Below are positions 51,180-60,181 of a stretch of DNA of 64,000 nucleotides, one piece after another (position 1 is the first letter of the stretch; every line of letters starts with the position of its first letter). The position numbers and the translations under genes were made by a program. The stretch comes from Lysobacter capsici (GTDB taxonomy: Bacteria; Pseudomonadota; Gammaproteobacteria; Xanthomonadales; Xanthomonadaceae). The DNA lies in assembly GCF_014779555.2 (NCBI RefSeq), contig NZ_CP094357.1, positions 3,410,001 through 3,474,000 on the forward strand. The letters run 5' to 3'. The notes beneath the pieces are model-generated. The model saw only the letters and a program-made list of their open reading frames with translations. It searched no databases and had not been told where the DNA came from.

Positions 51180-53255
51180 ATGTTGCAGGGGATCTACAGC
51201 GGATACCTGGTGGCGATCTCATACGTCGTCGCGGCGCTCGCCTCGTATGTCGCGCTCCAGTTGGCCGGTCGCGCGACGCATGGCGACGGCGCGGCGCGCT
51301 GGTGGTGGCGCATCGGCGGCGGTTGCGCCATGGGTTTCGGCATCTGGTCGATGCATTTCATCGGCATGCTCGCATTCCATTTGCCGATACCGCTGGGCTA
51401 CGACCTGCCCAAGACCGTCTACTCGCTGATCGCGGCGTGCATCGCCTCGAATTTCGCGCTGTGGCTGGTGACGCAACGCGAACTGCCGCCGCTGCGGCAT
51501 GCGCTGGGCGCCGTGCTCATGGGCGGCGGAATCGCCGCGATGCATTACACCGGCATGGCCGCGATGGAGATGAACCCCGGCATCGTCTGGAATCGATTCT
51601 GGTTCGTCTTGTCCATCGTCGTCGCCGTGGTCGCCGCCGGCACGGCGCTATGGATCGCTTTCAGGTTGCGCGGCGAAAGCCGCGACGCATGGCGCATGCG
51701 CATCGTCGCGGCGATGGTGATGGGCTTGGCCGTGACCGGCATGCACTACACCGGCATGGAGGCGGCGGGGTTCCCGGAAGGCAGCATCTGCACGGCGGCC
51801 GGGCCGAACGGCATGCCGGTGAAATGGCTGGCCACCTTGGTGACGATCGCCGCTTTCGCGATTCTCGCGATCGCGTTGATGACCGCCGTGCTCGATCGGC
51901 GCCTGCAAGAGCGCACCTCGCGGCTGAGGTTCTCGCTCGGCAAGGCCAAGGATCAACTGGTTTTCCTCGCCCTGCACGACAATCTGACCCGGCTGCCCAA
52001 TCGCGTGCTGCTGGAGGACCGCATCGACGAAGCGGTACAGAAGAGCGCCCGTTCCGGCGCCCGCTTCGCTGTGATGTTTCTCGATCTGGACGGCTTCAAG
52101 GCGGTCAACGACGTGTACGGCCATCACATGGGCGACCGCCTCTTGCGCGAGGTCGCCGCGCGCCTCACCGCTGCATTGCGGGCTCAGGACACCGTGGCGC
52201 GCATCGGCGGCGATGAGTTCGTCGTAGTGATGGAACTGGGCGAGCCGGCCGACGCGGCGATCGTGGCCGGGAAACTCATCGGCGTCATGAGCGCGGACTT
52301 CCACATCGACGGCACGCACATCCGCGTGTCGGGCAGCCTTGGCATCGCGATCCACCCGCAAGACGGCGCGGATGGGCGCGAACTGCTCACCAACGCCGAC
52401 GCGGCGATGTACCACGCCAAGGAACACGGCCGCAACGGCTTCAGATTCTTCGAGCCGTCGATGAACGAAGGCGTGCGCGAGCAGCTGAGCCTGATGCAGG
52501 ATTTGCGCCATGCGATGGAGCGCAACGAATTCGCATTGCACTACCAGCCCAAATACGGCGCGCCGAACGGCCCGCTGATCGGCGCCGAAGCGCTGCTTCG
52601 CTGGTATCACCCGACCCGCGGCATCGTGCCGCCGGAGCATTTCATCGTGCTGGCCGAGAAAAGCGGCACCCTCGTCAAGCTCGATGCCTGGGTGCTCAAC
52701 GAGGCCTGCCGCCAACTGCGCGTCTGGCACGATGCCGGATTGGTCCTGGCCGGGATCTCGGTCAACCTGTCGCCGGCGCAATTCGAATCGACCGAACTGT
52801 TCGATCTGGTGCGCGATGTCCTGGCGCGGCACCGGCTGGAACCCGGCGCGCTGACCCTGGAAGTGACCGAATCGACCGCGATGAAAGATCCCGAGTCGAG
52901 CCTGGTGATCCTGCGGCGCCTGAGCGATCTGGGAGTGCGGATATCGATCGACGACTTCGGCACCGGCTATTCCAGCCTGCTTTACCTCAAGCGCCTGCCC
53001 GCGCGCGAACTCAAGATCGATCGCGGCTTCATCCGCGACTTGAGCCAAGGCACCGAAGACGCGGCGATCGTGTCGGCCATCGTCGAACTGGGGCGGATGC
53101 TCGATCTCAAGATCATCGCCGAAGGCGTGGAAACCACCGCGCAGGCCGGGTTGCTGGCCGACCTGGGCTGCGACTCGCTGCAGGGATATCTGTTCAGCCA
53201 TCCCTTGCCGCCGGACGATTTCATGGCGCTGGTCGCTCGCGAAGCGGTGCATTGA
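51180..53255 (+). CDS. MHYT-GGDEF-EAL bifunctional c-di-GMP signalling protein
   Basis: Membrane sensor that could make and break cyclic di-GMP. The 691-residue product starts with an MHYT sensor (about 1-240, hydrophobic) bearing SMHFIGM, AMHYTGM and GMHYTGM, thought to bind a metal and sense a gas such as O2 or NO; then a diguanylate cyclase domain with intact GGDEF (about 343-347), and a phosphodiesterase domain with EALLR (about 469), EVTES, DDFGTGYSSL and AEGVET all present. Both catalytic sites therefore look intact. ATG at 51180 with GAAGAGG upstream; an in-frame upstream start at 51084 adds an arginine-rich stretch and is rejected. Confidence 0.92.
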   Translation: MLQGIYSGYLVAISYVVAALASYVALQLAGRATHGDGAARWWWRIGGGCAMGFGIWSMHFIGMLAFHLPIPLGYDLPKTVYSLIAACIASNFALWLVTQRELPPLRHALGAVLMGGGIAAMHYTGMAAMEMNPGIVWNRFWFVLSIVVAVVAAGTALWIAFRLRGESRDAWRMRIVAAMVMGLAVTGMHYTGMEAAGFPEGSICTAAGPNGMPVKWLATLVTIAAFAILAIALMTAVLDRRLQERTSRLRFSLGKAKDQLVFLALHDNLTRLPNRVLLEDRIDEAVQKSARSGARFAVMFLDLDGFKAVNDVYGHHMGDRLLREVAARLTAALRAQDTVARIGGDEFVVVMELGEPADAAIVAGKLIGVMSADFHIDGTHIRVSGSLGIAIHPQDGADGRELLTNADAAMYHAKEHGRNGFRFFEPSMNEGVREQLSLMQDLRHAMERNEFALHYQPKYGAPNGPLIGAEALLRWYHPTRGIVPPEHFIVLAEKSGTLVKLDAWVLNEACRQLRVWHDAGLVLAGISVNLSPAQFESTELFDLVRDVLARHRLEPGALTLEVTESTAMKDPESSLVILRRLSDLGVRISIDDFGTGYSSLLYLKRLPARELKIDRGFIRDLSQGTEDAAIVSAIVELGRMLDLKIIAEGVETTAQAGLLADLGCDSLQGYLFSHPLPPDDFMALVAREAVH

Positions 53256-53322
53256 GCCACGATGCGCACAGGTTTAACCCGGAAGAGCGTCTTCGCGGCT
53301 TGAGCGCGGCCGCGATGGCCTG

Positions 53323-54006
53323 TCAGGTTCGTCGCTGGCCCGACTGCCGCACGGACGAGCCGATCAACAGCTGGGCGATCCAGTAGGTCGCCAGCACCAC
53401 CGCCGATGCCGCGCCGAACGGCGCGGCGAAGCGGTCGATCGCAAGCGTCGCGTCGGATGCGACGAAGAACGCGCCGCCCAGCGCCGCGAGCGCGGTCGAC
53501 TGCGAGCGCCCGCATCGCCATACCACCGCCGCCTGCGCCGCCATCGCCGCGAGCACCGTCACGTAAACGATCACCGGGATGCGCAAGTCGCCCGGCAGAT
53601 GCGCCCACAGCACGCTCAGCACCGCGCCGGCCAGCAGCGCATAGGCCAGATACGGCCAGCCCCGCGCGAACAGGCGCGCACGCCGCGTCAGCCCGAGCAG
53701 ATAGGCGATGTGCGCGCACAGGAACGAGCCCAGGCCGAACACGAACCAGTCGCCGGGCAGCATCAGGAACACGTCGCCGCAGGTCGACAGCAGCAGGCCG
53801 ATCACGATCGCGCGGCGATACGCGGGCTCGGCCGCGCCGCCGTGGCGCCAGACCATGGCCACGATCAGCAGCGTGGTCAGCGGTTTGAACAAATAATGCA
53901 GCCACGGCGAGGCGTAGGCGCCGACGATCGCGAGCACGGCCGCAACGGCCACCGTCGCCAGCCATGCGCGCGGCACGGTCACGGCATCGTCGATCGGCTG
54001 ATTCAT
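53323..54006 (-). CDS. YhhN/TMEM86 family membrane protein
   Basis: Polytopic membrane protein of about eight helices. The 227-residue product has the family motifs KPLTTLLIV near residue 41, LSTCGDVFLML near 74-84 and GLGSFLCAHIAYLLG near 91-105, and FFVASDATLAIDRF near 181-194. Animal members are lysoplasmalogenases; the bacterial function is not established. ATG at 54004-54006. The mltD-like gene lies upstream on the same strand. Confidence 0.85.
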   Translation of the reverse strand: MNQPIDDAVTVPRAWLATVAVAAVLAIVGAYASPWLHYLFKPLTTLLIVAMVWRHGGAAEPAYRRAIVIGLLLSTCGDVFLMLPGDWFVFGLGSFLCAHIAYLLGLTRRARLFARGWPYLAYALLAGAVLSVLWAHLPGDLRIPVIVYVTVLAAMAAQAAVVWRCGRSQSTALAALGGAFFVASDATLAIDRFAAPFGAASAVVLATYWIAQLLIGSSVRQSGQRRT

Positions 54007-54162
54007 GCGCCTGCATCCTGGGTGATCGCGACGGGTCCGCGTACCGGCGTCGCGCCGGCTCCGGTATCGGGGCCGATACCGGCTTCGTCGATTATGGCGG
54101 CGATGCGTTCGCGCAAACGTGCTTCGCTCTTCAGCGTCGAAGCGAGGCCCGAGTTATCGGCA

Positions 54163-54191
54163 CCCAAGACTCCGTCGCCGCGACGACGGAG
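54163..54191 (-). terminator. terminator after the lytic transglycosylase
   Basis: Stem CTCCGTCG/CGACGGAG (54170-54177 with 54184-54191), followed on the minus strand by TCTTGGG, about 60 bp after the gene's stop. The T tract is short, so this is tentative. Confidence 0.5.
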
Positions 54192-54252
54192 CCTTCTTCA
54201 TCGGGTCCATGTGCGTGCATGCGTCAGGCCACCGCCCCGCGCGCGGCGCGGA

Positions 54253-55845
54253 TCAGCCCCCGCAGCCGCTCAACTTGAGCGTCTGCCCCGGCTTGACCAT
54301 ATAACGCGGGCCCTTGATGCCGTTGGCCTTGGCCAGCTGCTTGGTGTCGCACTGGAACTTCTGCGCGACGTCGGTCAGGGTCTGGCCGCGCTGGACTTTG
54401 TGAGTGCGCGGCGTGGCGGGCTTCTTGGCCGGCGCCGGCTTGCCGGTGGCCACCGTGGTCGGCACGCCGGTGGCGACGGTGACCGGCACCGTGCCGTCCT
54501 CGCCCGTGGCCTCGGCCGGCAACACGGTCAGCGGGCCGGTGCGCACGATCGCGGTGGTCGCATCGCTCATCACCAGGGTGCGCGCGAGTTCGGCGCGCTT
54601 GCCCTGCACGCACCAGCGGTTGTACAGGCTGACCATCTTCGGCGTGGCGTTGAGCGTGGTGCCCGCGGCCAGGTAGCTTTCGCCCTTGTAGCGCGGATTG
54701 AGGTTGCGCAGCGCGCGCATGTAGCCGTCGCGGCTGCCGCTGCTGCCCATGCAGATGGTCAGCTCGTAGATCGAGGTCGGCTTGACCAGGCGCATCGTCG
54801 CCGCCTTGTTGTCGATCTTCGGAAACTGCAGGCCGTATTCGCGCGGATGCAGGAACAGCCAGGCCGCGGCGATCACCATCGGCACGTAGTCGCGGGTTTC
54901 GGCCGGGAACTGGTTGTAGACCGATTCGTCCCAGAAATTGCGTCCGCCGCTGGCGTTGTTGATGCGCAGCGCGCGGCCTTCGCCGCCGTTGTAGGCGGCC
55001 AGCGACATCTCGATGCTGTTGTTGAGCTGCCCCAGGCGTTCGTTCAAATATTCCGCCGCCGCCTGCGAGGACGCGCGCGGATCGTAGCGGGTATCGAAAC
55101 CGCTGCCGTCGTCGCCCAGGCCGAAGCGCTTGCCGGTGGCGAACATGAACTGCAACGGCCCGGCCGCGCCGGCGCGCGAGGTCGAATGCACGCGGCCGTT
55201 GGATTCCTTGGCCATGATCCCGAACAGCAGCGCCTCGGGCAGGCCTTCGCGCTCGAACGAGGGCCACATCATCTGGCGCATGTACTGATAGTTGTCGTAA
55301 CTCTGCATCAGCGGGCCGCGCATGTCGGTCAGCCAGCGGCGGATGCCGGCCTGCACCGCCGGGTTGTACTGGACCATCTTGACGAAGCGCTGGCCGTCGT
55401 CGCTGAGCAGCGCGGCCGCGCGCGCGGCCTCAGGCACGTCGGCGGCGAAGTTGTCGCTGTCCAGCGCGGTGGCGTCGTCGCTGTCTTCGTTGCTGACCGC
55501 CGAGGCGTCGGCGTTGGCCTTGAGCAGGCGCTTGTAGCCGGCCAGCATGGTGTTGACCTGGCAGCCCTTCTGCTTCAGGCAGACTGCGATCACGTCCTCC
55601 ATGTCCTCCAGCGCGGCGTCGCTGTCCTGGCGGCCGCTGGGATCGGCGTTGCGGATCTTGACCAGGGCCGACTGGTAGCGGGTCTCGGCCGATTGCATGC
55701 GTTGGGTCAGCGCGTCGACCGCGGCCTGATCGCGCTTGGACAACGCGGCGGCTTCGGGAGCGAGACAGCACAGGGCCAGTGCGACGGCGAGCGGCGCGAA
55801 CAAGGCGCGGCCATTGAACGAAGCGAAGCTTAAGGAAACGGGCAT
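54253..55845 (-). CDS. lytic transglycosylase with LysM domain (MltD-like)
   Basis: Predicted peptidoglycan-cleaving enzyme. The 530-residue product has a signal-like N-terminus (LFAPLAVALALCCLAPEAAA), an SLT domain around 195-350 with catalytic Glu214 (FGIMAKESNGRVHSTSRAGAAGPLQFM) and AAYNGGEGRALRIN, and one C-terminal LysM (THKVQRGQTLTDVAQKF, about 480-525). ATG at 55843-55845; a longer in-frame frame to 55998 is arginine-rich and rejected. Typical MltD has two LysM repeats; here one is seen. Confidence 0.88.
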   Translation of the reverse strand: MPVSLSFASFNGRALFAPLAVALALCCLAPEAAALSKRDQAAVDALTQRMQSAETRYQSALVKIRNADPSGRQDSDAALEDMEDVIAVCLKQKGCQVNTMLAGYKRLLKANADASAVSNEDSDDATALDSDNFAADVPEAARAAALLSDDGQRFVKMVQYNPAVQAGIRRWLTDMRGPLMQSYDNYQYMRQMMWPSFEREGLPEALLFGIMAKESNGRVHSTSRAGAAGPLQFMFATGKRFGLGDDGSGFDTRYDPRASSQAAAEYLNERLGQLNNSIEMSLAAYNGGEGRALRINNASGGRNFWDESVYNQFPAETRDYVPMVIAAAWLFLHPREYGLQFPKIDNKAATMRLVKPTSIYELTICMGSSGSRDGYMRALRNLNPRYKGESYLAAGTTLNATPKMVSLYNRWCVQGKRAELARTLVMSDATTAIVRTGPLTVLPAEATGEDGTVPVTVATGVPTTVATGKPAPAKKPATPRTHKVQRGQTLTDVAQKFQCDTKQLAKANGIKGPRYMVKPGQTLKLSGCGG

Positions 55846-56053
55846 GAGGGCGCGCGGCAGGTCCTTGTTGCGGGGGGCCAGGGTAACGGCGCGGGTCCGC
55901 GCGCGGCAAGAACTGCGACGCGATCGGGTTTTCCGTGCGTGGCGAGTGGCTCGGCGGTCTTGACGGCCATCGACACGCCGCCGGCGTTCACGAACCACCC
56001 ACGCCTGCCGCTAGAATCGGCGGCTTGCTCCCACTCGAACCACGGACGCGGAC

Positions 56054-57589
56054 ATGGCCCCGACCCCCGACGCACGCCCGAACGACATCCTGCTCGGCAA
56101 GGCCGTCACCACGCCCGACAGCGGCCTGGTCTACCTGCACACCAAGCTCGGCAATCGTCACGGCCTGGTCGCCGGCGCCACCGGCACCGGCAAGACCGTC
56201 ACCCTGATGACCCTGGCCGAAGGTTTTTCGCGCCAGGGCGTGCCGGTGTTCCTGGCCGACGTCAAAGGCGACGTGGCCGGCCTGGCGATGCCCGGCGCGG
56301 CCAACGACAAGCTGCAATCGCGGCTGACCGAGATCGGCATCGCCGACTGGGCCCCGGGCGCCAGCCCGGTGGTGTTCTGGGATCTGTTCGGCAAGCTCGG
56401 CCATCCGGTGCGCACCACGGTCAGCGAAATGGGCCCGACCCTGCTGGCGCGCATTCTCGAACTCAACGACACCCAGTCCGGCGTGCTCGACATCGTGTTC
56501 AAGCTCGCCGACGACCGCGGCCTGCTGCTGCTCGATCTGGAAGATCTGCGCGCCCTGCTCGGCCTGGTCGCCGACGAGCGCAAGGACATCTCGACCAGCT
56601 ACGGCCTGGTCAGCACCCAGTCGGTCGGCGCGATCCAGCGCTCGCTGCTGCGCCTGGAGCAGGAAGGCGGCGATCATTTCTTCGGCGAACCGGCGCTGCA
56701 GTTGGCCGACCTGATGCGCACCAATACCGACGGCCGCGGCGTGGTCAATGTGCTCGCCGCCGATTCGCTGATCCTCAAGCCGCGCCTGTACTCCAGCTTT
56801 TTGCTGTGGCTGCTGTCGGAACTGTTCGAACAGCTGCCCGAAGTGGGAGATATCGACAAGCCCAAGCTGGTGTTCGTGTTCGATGAGGCGCATCTGTTGT
56901 TCGACGATGCGCCGCCCGCGCTGCAACAGCGGGTCGAACAGGTCGTGCGCATCATCCGTTCCAAGGGCGTGGGCGTGTACTTCTGCTCGCAGTTCCCCGA
57001 CGACATCCCCGACAACATCCTCGGCCAGCTCGGCAACCGGGTGCAGCACGCGCTGCGCGCGTTCACCCCCCGCGACCAGAAGGCGGTCAAGACCGCGGCG
57101 GAAACCTTCGTGCCGAACCCGGCCTTGAACGTGGCCGAGGCGATCTCGCAGCTCGGCACCGGCGAGGCGCTGGTCTCGACCCTGCAGGACAAGGGCGTGC
57201 CGATGCCGGTCGAACGCACCCTGATCGCGCCGCCGCGCTGCCGCATGGGCGCGATCACCGAGGCCGAACGCGCCCAGGTGCGCGCGACCAGCCCGATCGG
57301 GCCGAAGTACGACACCGCGATCAACCGCGAGTCCGCCGCCGAGATGCTGCTGCAGCGCGCCCAGGCCGCGACCGAACAGGCGCAGACGCCGCCGGCCAAG
57401 ACCCGCGAACAGGACGATCAGGAAGAAGGCGGCTTCGGTCAGGCGGTCAAGGACGCGGTGTTCGGCACCAAGCGCCGCCAGGGCATGGTCGAGGCCATGG
57501 CCAAGCAGACCGCGCGCACCGTCGGCAACCAGGTCGGCCGGCAGATCCTGCGCGGCCTGCTCGGCGGCATCTTCGGCGGCAAGCGCTGA
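56054..57589 (+). CDS. HerA-like ATPase, YjgR family (DUF853)
   Basis: P-loop ATPase of the HerA/FtsK group with unknown role. The 511-residue product has Walker A GATGTGKT (41-48), Walker B with KLVFVFDEAHLLFDD (about 275-289), an arginine-rich RIIRSKGVGVYFCSQFPDDIPDNILGQLGNRVQHALR segment and a Gly-rich C-terminus. ATG at 56054. Divergent from the transglycosylase gene; the 208-bp spacer between them holds no gene. Confidence 0.88.
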   Translation: MAPTPDARPNDILLGKAVTTPDSGLVYLHTKLGNRHGLVAGATGTGKTVTLMTLAEGFSRQGVPVFLADVKGDVAGLAMPGAANDKLQSRLTEIGIADWAPGASPVVFWDLFGKLGHPVRTTVSEMGPTLLARILELNDTQSGVLDIVFKLADDRGLLLLDLEDLRALLGLVADERKDISTSYGLVSTQSVGAIQRSLLRLEQEGGDHFFGEPALQLADLMRTNTDGRGVVNVLAADSLILKPRLYSSFLLWLLSELFEQLPEVGDIDKPKLVFVFDEAHLLFDDAPPALQQRVEQVVRIIRSKGVGVYFCSQFPDDIPDNILGQLGNRVQHALRAFTPRDQKAVKTAAETFVPNPALNVAEAISQLGTGEALVSTLQDKGVPMPVERTLIAPPRCRMGAITEAERAQVRATSPIGPKYDTAINRESAAEMLLQRAQAATEQAQTPPAKTREQDDQEEGGFGQAVKDAVFGTKRRQGMVEAMAKQTARTVGNQVGRQILRGLLGGIFGGKR

Positions 57590-57668
57590 GAGCGCCCGCA
57601 CACGCGACCGCATCGCTCGTTTCAACCCGACACCCGTTCGTTTCCACTCATTGCACAGGAAGCCGCAC

Positions 57669-58163
57669 ATGAATCAGAAACTGCTCGCTCTCGCCTGCCT
57701 CGCCGCGCTCGCACTGAGCGCCTGCAACAAGCCCGCCGAAGCGCCGGCCGCGCCGGCCGAAACCGCCAAGGCCGCCGAACCCGCGCCGGCGCCCGAGCCC
57801 GCCCCGGTCGCCGAAGCGCCCAAGCCCGGCTTCGACGTCGCCGCCTTCGCCGGCAGCTTCAGCGGCACCCTGCCCTGCGCCGACTGCAGCGGCATCGACA
57901 CCAAGATCGAATTCAAGGCCGACGGCAGCTACGCCATCGACGAGACCTACCAGGGCAAGAAGGACGGCGCCGCCAAGGGCGACGGCACCTGGACCGCCGA
58001 GGAAGACGGCAAGCGCCTGCGCCTGGATCCGAACAGCAAGACCGATCCCGATCGCCTGTTCGAGGTCGTCTCGCACGAGGAAATCCGCCAGCTCGACACC
58101 GAGGGCAAGGCGATCACCTCGCAGGCCAACCTCAGCCTCAAGCGCGCAAGCGCGGCGCAGTAA
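57669..58163 (+). CDS. NlpE-like lipoprotein (copper-resistance N-terminal domain)
   Basis: Outer-membrane-type lipoprotein. The 164-residue product has a lipobox ending LSAC (Cys19), a Pro/Ala/Glu-rich linker, and the NlpE N-terminal signature [17 protein letters not shown] (CxxC at about 70-73) followed by a small beta-barrel ([18 protein letters not shown]). In E. coli NlpE signals envelope or copper stress to Cpx; no cpx genes are in view. ATG at 57669 with AGGA upstream. greB starts 7 bp after it. Confidence 0.85.
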   Translation: MNQKLLALACLAALALSACNKPAEAPAAPAETAKAAEPAPAPEPAPVAEAPKPGFDVAAFAGSFSGTLPCADCSGIDTKIEFKADGSYAIDETYQGKKDGAAKGDGTWTAEEDGKRLRLDPNSKTDPDRLFEVVSHEEIRQLDTEGKAITSQANLSLKRASAAQ

Positions 58164-58170
58164 GGCCGAC

Positions 58171-58695
58171 ATGGGTCGCTGGCGTCCTCCCGCCGAACAC
58201 GGCACGGCCCTGATCACGCGGGAGGGCCACGCGCGGCTCAAGCACGAACTCGACGACCTGTGGCGGATACGCCGGCCGGAAGTCGTCAAAGCCCTGGCCG
58301 CCGCGGCGGCCGAGGGCGATCGTTCGGAAAACGCCGAATACACCTATCGCAAGAAGCAGCTCGGCGAAATCGACCGGCGCGTGCGTTACCTGAGCAAGCG
58401 CCTGCCGCTGCTGCGGGTGATCGAGACCACGCCGAGCGACCCGCAGTCGGTGTTCTTCGGCGCCTGGGTCGAGGTGGAGAAAGTCGCCGACGGCGAGCTG
58501 GCGCGGTATCGGATCGTCGGCCCCGACGAAACCGACGCGCGCCTGGGCCATATCAGCATCGATTCGCCGCTGGCGCGGGCGATGCTCAAGCGCCGGGTCG
58601 ACGACGAATTCGAAGCGATGCTGCCCGGCGGCATGGCGCGGTTCGCGATCGTGCAGGTCGACTACAGCGGCCCGGGACCGAACGCGCCGGACTGA
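58171..58695 (+). CDS. greB: transcription elongation factor GreB
   Basis: Rescues backtracked RNA polymerase by stimulating transcript cleavage. The 174-residue product has the N-terminal coiled coil with the acidic tip ([50 protein letters not shown] cut by no gap; tip Asp/Glu in GDRSENAEY) and the C-terminal FKBP-like domain ([15 protein letters not shown]). YRKKQL and the length favour GreB over GreA. ATG at 58171. Convergent with the P450. Confidence 0.93.
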   Translation: MGRWRPPAEHGTALITREGHARLKHELDDLWRIRRPEVVKALAAAAAEGDRSENAEYTYRKKQLGEIDRRVRYLSKRLPLLRVIETTPSDPQSVFFGAWVEVEKVADGELARYRIVGPDETDARLGHISIDSPLARAMLKRRVDDEFEAMLPGGMARFAIVQVDYSGPGPNAPD

Positions 58696-58747
58696 GCGCG
58701 GCGCACCGTCGCATCGCGCCAGGCCGATGCACGAGCGCATAAAGCGC

Positions 58748-59968
58748 TCAACGCGGGCGAGGCGAAACCACCCCGACGAAATCGGTCGGCACCGCGAAGC
58801 CTTCCTTGCGCATCCACGGCGCATGCACCGGACTGAGATCGCAGCGGAAGTCGCGGACCATCATCGCGCAGAACAACACCAACTGGGCATGCCCGACCGA
58901 GGCGCCGACGCACGAGCGCGGGCCGAAACCGAACGGCACGTAGGCGCCCTTGGCTTCCTGCCGTCGCGACGACAGCCAGCGGTCGGGATCGAACACTTCC
59001 GGCTCGTCCCAGTACTCCTCGGAGTGATGCAGGATGTACGAGCTCAACTCGTAGATCTGGTCTTTCCTGACCGACACGCCGTCGAGCTCGATGTCGCGCT
59101 GGGCGACCCGCCGGGTCACGAACGGCGTCGTCCACAGCCGCATCGCTTCCTTGATGAAGCGCATGGTGTGCGGGAGTTTGCGGATCGGCAGGGTGTACAA
59201 CTCCTCCCACTCCAGCGCGTCCATTTCCTCCTGCAGGTGCTCGCGCCATTGCGGGTACTGCGACATCGCATACACCAGACAGGCCGCCATCATGCCGGGC
59301 ACGCCGGAGATCGCGATCATTTGCACCGTGACCAAGTAAGTGACGCGATCGACCCCGATGCGATCGACCAACCCGAGCAAGGGCTGAGTGAAGTCGTCGC
59401 GTGATTCGCCACGCGCGACACGTTGTTTGATCTGCCGCGTGATCGCCCGCGTCGCCGCGCGGTGCAGCAGGAAATCCGGAATGCGCCGCCACAACGGCAC
59501 GTGTTGTTCGAGCTGGACGCGAAAACGCAGTTCCTGCTCGGCGATCAGGGTGCGCAGATCGCGGCCGTCGATGCCGTCGATCGCCAGCGGAATCAGCGCG
59601 CGCGACACCGTGCGCCACATCAGCTTGGTCAGGTCTTGCTCGGATCCGGTGTGTTCACCGAGATAGGCCTGCATGCGCTGGTGCAATGCGCGCATCTGTC
59701 CGGGCGTGACCAGGGCGCCGCTGCGCTCGGTCAACAGGGTGCGCACTTCGCGCCAGGTCACCGGTTCGGACTTGCGCATGCCGAGCACGTCGGCGAGCGA
59801 ATCGATGACCTTGAGATCGTCGGAATTGATCTTGTCGACCTTGTTGGCCAGGGCCGGGCTGAAAATGCCGACGACGCCTCCGGGCAACGGAAGCACCGGG
59901 CCTTCGCGACGCACGCGCTCGAGCAGGCGCGCCGCGGGATCGTCCGCGGGATCGGGTTGGGTGGTCAA
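58748..59968 (-). CDS. cytochrome P450, candidate peptide-modifying (RiPP) enzyme
   Basis: Heme-thiolate monooxygenase, soluble (no membrane anchor). The 406-residue product has ExxR at 274-277 (FIKEAMRLW), the heme loop FGFGPRSCVG with axial Cys353, and an I-helix (IAISGVPGMMA, about 218-228) lacking the usual acid-Thr pair, as in many P450s that do radical cross-linking rather than hydroxylation. The start is taken as TTG at 59966-59968 with GAGG 6 bases upstream. A stronger AAGGAGG lies at 60012-60018, 7 bases before an in-frame ATC (60002-60004) that would add 12 residues, so the true start is unsettled. It lies 114 bp after a 32-codon peptide gene on the same strand. Confidence 0.93.
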   Translation of the reverse strand: MTTQPDPADDPAARLLERVRREGPVLPLPGGVVGIFSPALANKVDKINSDDLKVIDSLADVLGMRKSEPVTWREVRTLLTERSGALVTPGQMRALHQRMQAYLGEHTGSEQDLTKLMWRTVSRALIPLAIDGIDGRDLRTLIAEQELRFRVQLEQHVPLWRRIPDFLLHRAATRAITRQIKQRVARGESRDDFTQPLLGLVDRIGVDRVTYLVTVQMIAISGVPGMMAACLVYAMSQYPQWREHLQEEMDALEWEELYTLPIRKLPHTMRFIKEAMRLWTTPFVTRRVAQRDIELDGVSVRKDQIYELSSYILHHSEEYWDEPEVFDPDRWLSSRRQEAKGAYVPFGFGPRSCVGASVGHAQLVLFCAMMVRDFRCDLSPVHAPWMRKEGFAVPTDFVGVVSPRPR

Positions 59969-60020
59969 GGAGCGCCTCTGTCTGAGAGGAAGGCGACCGG
60001 CGATCGGCCGCCCTCCTTGT

Positions 60021-60048
60021 TCACATCGTCCTGATCACATCGTCCTGA
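60021..60048. repeat. 14-bp direct repeat in the peptide-P450 leader
   Basis: TCACATCGTCCTGA occurs twice in exact tandem (60021-60034, 60035-60048), followed by ACGCGTCAGG, which can pair with CCTGA. It lies in the gap between the short peptide gene and the P450, just upstream of the strong AAGGAGG site. Confidence 0.85.
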
Positions 60049-60082
60049 ACGCGTCAGGCAAACGTGCGGATAGAGCCCAGGA

Positions 60083-60181
60083 TCAGAATTCCACCCACAG
60101 CGGCCACGTCTTCCACAGGCTGCTGGTTTCGTTGGGATGGATGTTCATAGCGACACGAGCAGCGCGGAGCAACCTTGCCAT
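60083..60181 (-). CDS. candidate RiPP precursor peptide, 32 residues
   Basis: A very short gene too small for standard tracks. ATG at 60179-60181 is preceded at 7 bases by a strong AAGGAG. The product starts with a basic helix-like segment (MARLLRAARVAM), has a linker with HPNE, and ends SSLWKTWPLWVEF, where Trp23, Trp26, Trp29 and Phe32 are spaced exactly three apart. It has no cysteine. The only nearby enzyme is the P450 114 bp downstream on the same strand, with no transcription terminator between. P450-crosslinked ribosomal peptides (biarylitide, cittilin and tryptorubin-type) use just this layout: short precursor, aromatic C-terminal core, P450. Expression and modification are inferred. 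An internal ATG at codon 12 has no ribosome binding site. Confidence 0.7.
   Translation of the reverse strand: MARLLRAARVAMNIHPNETSSLWKTWPLWVEF

Noticed and set aside
60083-60181. The short peptide as a type I toxin or leader peptide
   Set aside because: It is not hydrophobic enough for a membrane toxin and no attenuator hairpin follows; Trp-rich leader of a trp-type attenuator was considered, but the downstream gene is a P450, not a biosynthetic operon. Not excluded, only less likely.
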